Of a DNA stretch of 6,016 bases, positions 1 to 5,463 are shown piece by piece; the first letter of the stretch is position 1; each line of letters starts with the position of its first letter. The position numbers and the translations under genes are program-made. The notes beneath the pieces were generated by a model. The model was not told the origin of the DNA. It searched no databases and saw only the letters and a list, made by a program, of their open reading frames with translations. Source of the stretch: DASRCB01 sp035653295 (GTDB taxonomy: Bacteria > Acidobacteriota > Terriglobia > Bryobacterales > Bryobacteraceae); assembly GCA_035653295.1 (NCBI GenBank), contig DASRCB010000074.1, positions 1 to 6,016 on the forward strand. The letters are read 5' to 3'.

Positions 1-1186
1 CGTTATCGCCGATGAAAAGCAGGCCTTCGTGCGCCTCGCCGCTGAGGTCCACGTTATCGGGGAGTTCCGGTGGCCGCGGCGGGCGCAGGCCACCGTCGTA
101 CCAGGTGTAAGTCACCGGTGGCATGGAGCCGCGAGCGGGGAAGTCGTAGGTGATGATCGACGCCAGCGGGAATGAGTCTTTGAAACGCGGCGTGGTGCTG
201 GCCTCCACGGCTGTTGGCGCGGTCAGCTTCAAAGCCCGGAAGATGGTGTCAAAGCTGTACTGGCCCATGTCGCCGAGGCATCCGCATCCGAAATCGTACC
301 AGCCGCGCCAGACGAAGGGGAGGTAAGCGTGGTTGAACGGCCGCATGGGCGCGGGGCCGACCCAAAGGTTCCAGTCGAGCCCCTCGGGAACGGGCTGCAC
401 ATCATCCGGGGTCTTAATGCCCTGCGGCCAGAACGGCCGGGATGACCAGTTCTCGACGCGGCGCACGGGGCCGATCACGCCAGCCGCGATCCATTCCTGC
501 AGTTTGTAGGAATCCTCGGATGCGGAGACGGCGAGAGCGACCTGCGTCACGACGCCGGTTTCGCGGGCGACCCGGGCCATCTCGCGCGCTTCGGCCGGCA
601 CATGCGCCATGGGCTTCTGACAATAGACGTGCTTCTTCGCGCGCATAGCGGCGATGGCGATGGGGGCGTGCCAGTGATCCGGGGTGCAGATCATGACCGC
701 ATCGATGTCCTTGCGCGCAAGAAGGTCACGGTAGTCGTTGTAAGAAGCGCAGCCGGACGATGAGTTCGTTCCGCTGCGCTTTGCGTTCCAGCGGTTCACG
801 ATGTCCTGGGCGGGATCGCGGCCGGCGGTGGGACCGGTGAAGTGCGCGCCCCATGAATCGTCGCCGAGCAGCTTTCGCGCCTTGCCGTTGAGTTCGCCGT
901 GACCCCATTCGACGTAGTCGCTGGACTGGCGGTTGACATCACAAACGGCGACGCCCTGGAGGTCGGGCTGCTCGAGAAAGTCGATCATGACGCGGGTGCC
1001 CTGGGCGCCGACGCCAATGAATCCCATGGTCACCTTATCGCTCGGGGGCGTAAAGCCGGCGCCGCCGAGAACGTGGCGCGGGACGATGAACGCGGCGGCC
1101 GTGGCGGCGGTGGTCAGGATCGCGCGGCGGCTCGGACCGGCGGCAGCGGTGCGCGGCTGATGGTTTACGAGTTCGTCCTGAGACAT
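1..1186 (-). CDS. Tat-exported Gfo/Idh/MocA family oxidoreductase (3' end beyond window)
   Basis: This gene encodes an NAD(P)-dependent oxidoreductase of the Gfo/Idh/MocA family, which usually acts on sugars, inositols or their derivatives; the substrate cannot be read from the sequence. The 395 visible codons start at the ATG at 1186 and run without a stop to the left edge. A twin-arginine signal (SRRAIL, residues 19-24) with an Ala-rich hydrophobic stretch to about residue 35 is followed by PRHVLGG (36-42), typical of the secreted subfamily, so export by Tat is likely. The Rossmann dinucleotide loop is GVGAQG (58-63), with the acidic end of strand two at CDVN (82-85). The family's EKP motif appears as QKP (190-192), preceded by TPDHWHAP (168-175). 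The C-terminal substrate-domain motif GCGCLGDMGQY (300-310) has QY where many relatives have CH. Members are usually about 430-450 residues, so only a short tail is missing. It is transcribed divergently from the nuclease gene. The family call is secure. Confidence 0.93.
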   Translation of the reverse strand, partial: MSQDELVNHQPRTAAAGPSRRAILTTAATAAAFIVPRHVLGGAGFTPPSDKVTMGFIGVGAQGTRVMIDFLEQPDLQGVAVCDVNRQSSDYVEWGHGELNGKARKLLGDDSWGAHFTGPTAGRDPAQDIVNRWNAKRSGTNSSSGCASYNDYRDLLARKDIDAVMICTPDHWHAPIAIAAMRAKKHVYCQKPMAHVPAEAREMARVARETGVVTQVALAVSASEDSYKLQEWIAAGVIGPVRRVENWSSRPFWPQGIKTPDDVQPVPEGLDWNLWVGPAPMRPFNHAYLPFVWRGWYDFGCGCLGDMGQYSFDTIFRALKLTAPTAVEASTTPRFKDSFPLASIITYDFPARGSMPPVTYTWYDGGLRPPRPPELPDNVDLSGEAHEGLLFIGDN

Positions 1187-1204
1187 GGGTGTGGTTCCGG
1201 GGCT

Positions 1205-1210
1205 ATTGTA
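1205..1210 (-). promoter_or_regulatory. Possible -10 box for the oxidoreductase gene
   Basis: Read on the minus strand, this is TACAAT, a five-of-six match to the sigma-70 -10 consensus, ending 18 nt before the ATG at 1186. It would give a leader of about 11-12 nt. No good -35 hexamer is seen 16-18 bp upstream, and the only ribosome-binding-like element is a weak GGA. The call rests on the hexamer and its position alone. Confidence 0.35.
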
Positions 1211-1314
1211 GCGGGTTGGCGGGAGGCCGATCCCATGGAGCGGACGGTGCGGGAGCCCCTCGCGTTAACGGGCGTGTTCTACGAATTGTGCGCTGGAGAG
1301 GGGGGAATCAGTTG

Positions 1315-1320
1315 TACAAT
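1315..1320 (+). promoter_or_regulatory. Possible -10 box for the nuclease gene
   Basis: TACAAT lies 14 nt upstream of the nuclease ATG at 1335, overlapping the 8-bp palindrome TTGTACAA (1312-1319). It would start transcription near 1327 and leave a leader of roughly 8 nt, in keeping with the lack of any Shine-Dalgarno sequence before that ATG. No -35 element is found at 16-18 bp; the nearest candidate, TTGTGC at 1286-1291, is 23 bp away, which is too far. The remainder of the 148-bp divergent region shows no other clear signal. Confidence 0.35.
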
Positions 1321-1334
1321 AATGCGGTCGCAAT

Positions 1335-2291
1335 ATGCCGAACCCCGAAATTATTGATGGATTTGAATACACATACGAAACGATAACCAGTTACGGCCCT
1401 GCGTTTGACCGGCCGACGAAGGTCCACGGACCGCTGGTGAACAAGAAACATAAGGTGGGGTCGCGGGACAATTCCGTGCCGCCGCTTTGCTTTCCGGCCG
1501 TCGCCAACATTCCGGCGGGATATGACCGGGGGCATATTATCGGCCTGGGCCTGGGCGGTCCGGAGCACCCCAAGAATCTGGTTCCGATGCTGTCGTTCTT
1601 CAACCGCGTGGATTATAAAGGGGTCGAGAACCTGCTGAAGGCAGAGCTGTTCAAGCATCAGACGGTTTACGTGGGCGTGGTGATCGATTACCTGTCGAAT
1701 ACGCCCTGGATGCCTCTGAAATTCACCATTCTCCGGCATCACGGCGACCCCACGCACCCGGAGGAACCTATCGTTCTCGACCATTACACGAGGCCGCGGC
1801 AGCCGTACACGATACCCGAAGACATTTACAAATGCATCAAGGCGCACGAAGCCGAATTCCGCGGGAAGTTCGGTATTCCCAATGGCCAGCCGCTGCCGTA
1901 CATCTTTTTTGAGCGAGGGCTGGGCTACGGCGCCGAGGTGGGGGTCGAGACGCAGAGCGATTTCGCCGCCGGCAAGTTCGGCAAGCGGCAGCGCGAGTGC
2001 GTATGGTCTCTCAACTGTTACAACAGCAACGGAGGCGCGAAATCGGGCTGGCTGGTATCGGATGTCAACGATGACAGCCACCGGCAGCTGAATCCGGCGG
2101 GCTGCCTCGATTTCCCGGAAGTCGATCACATTACGCCCTTCAGCAGGAACGGGACGAACTCATTCTTCAATGCCCAGCTGACCAGCGCGATCTACAACCG
2201 CACCAAGAGCGCTCAAGCGAACACGGGCGGTGACGCGGCGATCGGCAGATCGCAGCCCGATCGCGCCAAGAAGGCCAAATTCGGGCAGTAG
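1335..2291 (+). CDS. Predicted nuclease with two motifs: DRGH endonuclease plus HNH
   Basis: This is a predicted metal-dependent nuclease of 318 residues. The N-terminal part resembles DNA/RNA non-specific endonucleases: DRGH (64-67), LGLGG (71-75), NLVPM (81-85), then N90 and E98. The N81-N90-E98 spacing (9 and 8) equals N110-N119-E127 of Serratia nuclease, where the histidine of DRGH is the catalytic base and N119 holds the metal. The C-terminal part carries a second motif of HNH form: VDHITPFS (263-270), N279 in NAQL, and N288 in YNRTK. Both motifs have H-x13-N-x8-N spacing. About 130 residues of unassigned sequence (roughly 135-262) separate them. There is no signal peptide or membrane segment, so the protein is cytoplasmic unless exported by a signal-free route. 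An in-frame TAA at 1320-1322 makes 1335 the first possible ATG. Codons near the start are AT-rich (line 1321-1380 is 40% GC). The N-terminal nuclease call is good; the activity of the second site is inferred. Confidence 0.82.
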   Translation: MPNPEIIDGFEYTYETITSYGPAFDRPTKVHGPLVNKKHKVGSRDNSVPPLCFPAVANIPAGYDRGHIIGLGLGGPEHPKNLVPMLSFFNRVDYKGVENLLKAELFKHQTVYVGVVIDYLSNTPWMPLKFTILRHHGDPTHPEEPIVLDHYTRPRQPYTIPEDIYKCIKAHEAEFRGKFGIPNGQPLPYIFFERGLGYGAEVGVETQSDFAAGKFGKRQRECVWSLNCYNSNGGAKSGWLVSDVNDDSHRQLNPAGCLDFPEVDHITPFSRNGTNSFFNAQLTSAIYNRTKSAQANTGGDAAIGRSQPDRAKKAKFGQ

Positions 2292-2319
2292 GGGGCAGCG
2301 GGTCCGCGCCGCGGCGGTA

Positions 2320-2337
2320 TGCTGCTATGCAGCAGCA
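2320..2337 (+). repeat. Inverted repeat upstream of the TPR-HTH promoter
   Basis: This is a perfect 7-bp inverted repeat, TGCTGCT and AGCAGCA, around a 4-nt centre ATGC. It lies between the nuclease stop (2291) and the -35 box at 2344. As RNA it could fold into a small hairpin, but no T-tract follows, so it is not a convincing intrinsic terminator. It shares its GCTGCT start and TGCAGCAG end with the second inverted repeat at 2386-2402, so the pair could be operator sites. That function is inference. Confidence 0.45.
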
Positions 2338-2343
2338 AGCCGC

Positions 2344-2372
2344 TGGACAATACGGCGGATCTGCACCATAAT
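2344..2372 (+). promoter_or_regulatory. Sigma-70-type promoter for the TPR-HTH gene, probably leaderless
   Basis: TGGACA (2344-2349) and CATAAT (2367-2372) are each five-of-six matches to the -35 and -10 consensus, with the ideal 17-bp spacer. Only six bases separate the -10 box from the ATG at 2379, so transcription should begin on or within a base or two of that ATG, giving a leaderless mRNA. There is no Shine-Dalgarno sequence before the ATG. The promoter indicates that the gene can be expressed independently of the nuclease upstream. Confidence 0.6.
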
Positions 2373-2378
2373 CAGGGC

Positions 2379-4028
2379 ATGACGGCTGCTGCAGTGCAGC
2401 AGGAGCTGGTTCTCCGCCTGCGCGAGGATCTCACCTGGCGGCGCATGGGAAGCGGGCTGAGGGTTCTTGAGGAGCATCGGTCGCTGCTGGAGTGCATTGG
2501 TCCCGAGCGGCCGGGCGCGACCATTCTTCTGGGATATCTGGCGCAGTGGGTGGACGCCGGCTTCGAATCGCCGGCGCTGGTGCGGGGGCTGCTGGCGCGG
2601 TTCTCCAAAGAGAGCCGCATCCATCTGCCCCTTATCGAGTATCTGCACCTCGGTATGGCGGAAGCATTGGTGGCCATGGCGGACGAGGACTTCGAAGGCG
2701 CGGTCACAAGCCTGCGCTTTGTCGAGTCGGTCGAGCAGCAACTCCGGGACAACGAGTTGCTGGCGCTCTGCAGCTTTTGGATCGGACGGTGTCTGCGACG
2801 GCTGGGCCGGTACGACGATGCGCTTGGGTTCACGGTGAAGGCGCGGGATCTGGCATTGGGAAACGGGCAGGATCGCGTGGCCGCCCTGATGCGCATCAAC
2901 GAGAGCTGGCTCATGTTCCAGAAAGGCCGGATTGCCGAGGCCACGGGCATTCTGGACGAGGTGGCGGACGTCCTTGGCGGGACGGACGACTATGTGGCGC
3001 TGGGGAATATCCAGTCGGCGTATGGGCGCATTGCGCGGCGGCAGGGCCGCCACGACCGCGCGCTGGAACATTTCGCGAGAGCAATCGAGTACTATGGCCG
3101 GCGCGATGCGAATCACAGCAATCTGGCGCGGTCGCGGACGAATATTGCCTGGGTGAAGCGGCTGACGGCGCTGCAACTGCAGAAGCGCATCGACGATGAA
3201 TCGGCGCGCCGCAAGGCCGCGTCCCAGCACGATGCGGCGGCGCGCGCGCGGCTCACGCTGGAGCGGGCGCAACTGGAGCGCCTTCGTGGAGACGCGTTTT
3301 TCGAGCTGGACGAGGCGGAGCGGATCTACTCCCGAACCGATAATCACCGCGGCGTGGGCGCGGTCCGGATCAATCGGGGGTTTCTGCATCTGGACGCGGG
3401 AGAGATCGACCTGGCCGAGGCCGAGGCCGCGGCGGCGTATGAACTCTGTGAGGAAAAGCGCGACTACATCCCGATGGCGCGGGCGCGCATTCTGCAGTGC
3501 ATGGTGGAGAACGTGCGGTATGAGGAACAGATCGCCGACAGCGCGGAGCTGCACCGCCATGCGCAGCGGGCTCACGAATTCGCGCGCGATGCCGTGGAGC
3601 TGGCGGCCAGGACGCAGAACCGGCGGCTGCTGGCGCGGGCGTTCGTCTGGCAGGGGCTTACGTTTACCAACGGATTCTTCAATAATCCCGAAGCGGCCCG
3701 GCAGTGCTGCGATCAGGCGAGCGCGCTGCTGCGGCCGGAAGGACACGAGTTCCTGTGGGACGATCTGCAGGACCTGCGTACGCGCATTCTGCGCAAGGCG
3801 CGGGTGGAAACGGTGCTGCAGGAGTGGTCGCAGGGGCTGGTCGGAGAGAAGACGTTCCAGCAGATCGAAGAAGAGTTCGCCGGAATCGTCATTCCGCGCG
3901 TCTGGGAGCGGGAGGGCCGCAAGGTTTCGCGGGTGGCCGAGAAGCTCTCCGTCTCGCCGAAGAAGGTGCGCCGGGTGCTCCAGGCGGCCGGTTTGATGGA
4001 TTCCGTCCAGGTCCATAAGGCGGAGTGA
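2379..4028 (+). CDS. TPR-repeat protein with C-terminal Fis-like helix-turn-helix
   Basis: This is a 549-residue, mostly helical soluble protein. Several tetratricopeptide-like units are visible, with typical A/G and Y/A pairs, at about residues 96-125, 127-160, 165-200, 205-240, 320-360 and 415-450; together they would form a superhelical protein-binding scaffold. A charged Arg/Ala-rich helical stretch (about 260-300) interrupts them. The C-terminus (about 505-540) reads as a helix-turn-helix: VSRVAEKLSVSPKKVRRVL, with RVAEKL as first helix, SVS as turn and PKKVRRVL as recognition helix, similar to the Fis/NtrC DNA-binding end. There is no receiver, AAA+ or kinase domain and no membrane segment. 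The ATG at 2379 was chosen because a near-consensus promoter lies directly before it; an in-frame ATG at 2319 would add 20 residues encoded within the promoter. A role as a transcription regulator sensing a protein or peptide partner is inferred, and its target is unknown. Its stop is 53 bp from the convergent PAP2 gene's stop. Confidence 0.8.
   Translation: MTAAAVQQELVLRLREDLTWRRMGSGLRVLEEHRSLLECIGPERPGATILLGYLAQWVDAGFESPALVRGLLARFSKESRIHLPLIEYLHLGMAEALVAMADEDFEGAVTSLRFVESVEQQLRDNELLALCSFWIGRCLRRLGRYDDALGFTVKARDLALGNGQDRVAALMRINESWLMFQKGRIAEATGILDEVADVLGGTDDYVALGNIQSAYGRIARRQGRHDRALEHFARAIEYYGRRDANHSNLARSRTNIAWVKRLTALQLQKRIDDESARRKAASQHDAAARARLTLERAQLERLRGDAFFELDEAERIYSRTDNHRGVGAVRINRGFLHLDAGEIDLAEAEAAAAYELCEEKRDYIPMARARILQCMVENVRYEEQIADSAELHRHAQRAHEFARDAVELAARTQNRRLLARAFVWQGLTFTNGFFNNPEAARQCCDQASALLRPEGHEFLWDDLQDLRTRILRKARVETVLQEWSQGLVGEKTFQQIEEEFAGIVIPRVWEREGRKVSRVAEKLSVSPKKVRRVLQAAGLMDSVQVHKAE
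2386..2402 (+). repeat. Second inverted repeat, inside the start of the TPR-HTH gene
   Basis: This is a perfect 7-bp inverted repeat, CTGCTGC and GCAGCAG, around a 3-nt centre AGT, just after the start codon (codons for Ala and Gln). Its centre is about 65 bp from the centre of the repeat at 2320-2337, roughly six helical turns, so the promoter lies between two related sites. Because Ala/Gln codons in GC-rich DNA readily produce GCTGC and CAGCAG strings, chance is a real alternative. Confidence 0.4.
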
Positions 4029-4081
4029 CCCGGCAGGCGGACCTGGTCGTTATGGCGATGCGCTAAGCGGGCTTTACGTGT

Positions 4082-5395
4082 TCAGAGCACGCCGGCCCAC
4101 TGGCGGCGCCGGCGTGAGCACCACGGTCCCTGACCGAAACGCGGGGTGAAAGAGGCGGGGCCGACGAACAGCCGTTTTCTTGCAAGGCGAAGCCGATAAC
4201 GGCCCATTCCAACATCCAGCCACAACGCGCTCGCGATCGTTACCACGGCGAGTCCCCACGCGGTCACTACCGGGATATGGAGCAATACACCGGATCGAAG
4301 CGCCGACAGCCACAGGCCCACCGTCGTCGCAGTGAAGCAGAAGACCGCGAGACGGGAACGCAGCCCGGCGGTGGTCATGCACAGCGCCCTTACACCAACC
4401 ACAAAAGGCACGGCGACAACGAGATCGATTACGTAGTGCTCGCCCAGACCGAGTGTCGCCAGAAGCGTGAAAAGCAGGAACAGACCGGCGGCGACCCGCA
4501 CCAGCACGTCATTGCGCCGCGTGCGCCAGAAGATCAGCAGCCCCCAGGCGGTGTGCAGAGAGGGAATTGCATTCAGGCGAACGCCGGACAGATGCAGGGG
4601 CGCGAGAAAGCCGGCCACGATCGCTGGCGGATCGCCGGGCCAGTTGGCTGTATACGCATACACCGGGCCGGCGGCGGGCAAAAAATGGAAGAGCAGCCCA
4701 CCCAGGACTCCGGTCAGCAGAAACGTGCGGATCAGACCCGGTTCGTCGGGCACATGCGGCGCGACGAGATAAACGCAGGCCATGGCCAGCGGCAGCCCCA
4801 GGTAAACCAGTGCACAAATCATTTGCAGCCAGGGCCAGTGTTCGAATATTCGCCCGGCGGCGAAGCTGATTTGAAATCCGAAACGGGAATCGAACGCGTA
4901 CAGCCAGCGATCATAGGACCACGGGTCCGCGACGTTGAATATGCGGAAGACGGCCGGCATCCAAGCCAGAAACACGATAGGAGTGACGCCAACCAGCAGA
5001 CCGCGGACGCGCCTTTGCTGCTCGCCTCCGTCGCTCCAGAGGGCCCGCGCGACCATCGCCAGCAGACTTCCCACGCCAACAAAGGATATGATTCCAATCG
5101 CCCGGAAGACGGGATCGAGCGGGAACGCCCCGCCGAAGATGCGGTACACGGCGTAGTAAGTTGCTCCGGCGGCGCCCGTCAGAATGATCTCCGGCAGTGT
5201 GGGATGAAGGGTCAGTTGAATTGCCGTGATGCCCAGAAACGCAAAACCCAGAAAAGCAGTCATCCCGAGTTTCTGAAACACGACGATCAGGAGCAGTGGG
5301 AACGCGATTCCGAGGACAGCGGCACAGCGCGCGACAGTGTCAATAGTCCCTGTCGAGCGCTGGTTCTCAGGTCTTTCTCGCAGCGGTTTCTCCAC
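4082..5395 (-). CDS. PAP2-superfamily membrane protein, Aur1/inositolphosphotransferase type
   Basis: This is a 437-residue integral membrane protein with roughly ten to twelve hydrophobic segments between residues 24 and 395. It belongs to the PAP2 superfamily, whose members transfer or hydrolyse phosphate on lipids through a histidine-based triad. The motifs seen are IPSLHTAW (277-284, nucleophile H281) and GEHYVID (318-324, H320 and D324), preceded by FHFLPAAGPVYAY (236-248) and YAFDSRFGFQIS (166-177). This pattern fits the PAP2_3 branch that includes fungal Aur1 inositolphosphorylceramide synthase; the SR of the classical third PAP2 motif is absent. A lipid phosphatase or head-group transferase acting at the periplasmic face is the likely role; the substrate is not known. 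The start is GTG at 5395, supported by GAAGG eight bases upstream and a TAA at 5431-5429 with no other ATG or GTG between. A basic tail (400-433) follows the last membrane segment. It lies 68 bp downstream of the dehydrogenase gene on the same strand, so co-transcription is possible. Confidence 0.85.
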   Translation of the reverse strand: MEKPLRERPENQRSTGTIDTVARCAAVLGIAFPLLLIVVFQKLGMTAFLGFAFLGITAIQLTLHPTLPEIILTGAAGATYYAVYRIFGGAFPLDPVFRAIGIISFVGVGSLLAMVARALWSDGGEQQRRVRGLLVGVTPIVFLAWMPAVFRIFNVADPWSYDRWLYAFDSRFGFQISFAAGRIFEHWPWLQMICALVYLGLPLAMACVYLVAPHVPDEPGLIRTFLLTGVLGGLLFHFLPAAGPVYAYTANWPGDPPAIVAGFLAPLHLSGVRLNAIPSLHTAWGLLIFWRTRRNDVLVRVAAGLFLLFTLLATLGLGEHYVIDLVVAVPFVVGVRALCMTTAGLRSRLAVFCFTATTVGLWLSALRSGVLLHIPVVTAWGLAVVTIASALWLDVGMGRYRLRLARKRLFVGPASFTPRFGQGPWCSRRRRQWAGVL

Positions 5396-5403
5396 CGAAC
5401 ATG

Positions 5404-5408
5404 CCTTC
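5404..5408 (-). promoter_or_regulatory. Ribosome binding site fixing the GTG start of the PAP2 gene
   Basis: On the minus strand this reads GAAGG, followed by eight bases and then GTG at 5395-5393. It is the only Shine-Dalgarno-like element close to a possible start in this frame, and it contrasts with the genes at 1335 and 2379, which lack one. Confidence 0.55.
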
Positions 5409-5463
5409 GTCGGACTCAGGCCGAAACTTTAGTACGAGGTCGGTGGAGGGCCCGGGACGCGGG

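Noticed and set aside
899..1357. A 152-codon plus-strand frame reaching into the divergent intergenic region
   Set aside because: Most of it is antisense to the Rossmann and Tat-signal region of the oxidoreductase, and the rest covers the promoter region; its composition is that of a shadow frame.
1308..2129. A 273-codon open frame on the minus strand opposite the nuclease gene
   Set aside because: It has no recognisable motif and overlaps both nuclease motifs encoded on the plus strand; it is a shadow frame.
2292..2378. Possible small immunity or antitoxin gene after the nuclease
   Set aside because: The gap is too short, and no start with a plausible ribosome binding site and separate product is seen; it holds the inverted repeat and the promoter instead.
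2319..2378. Upstream ATG at 2319 as the TPR gene start
   Set aside because: It would place the near-consensus promoter inside the coding sequence, it has no good ribosome binding site, and the 20 added residues look unlike the helical protein that follows.
2325..4016. A 563-codon open frame on the minus strand opposite the TPR gene
   Set aside because: It is antisense to a gene with clear TPR and HTH patterns. The translation is rich in Arg, Pro and His with no recognisable domain, as expected for a stop-poor shadow frame in GC-rich DNA.
4029..4081. Possible bidirectional terminator between the convergent TPR and PAP2 genes
   Set aside because: The only dyads (CGCT-A-AGCG and AAGC-GG-GCTT) have loops too short to fold, and there is no T-tract on either strand.
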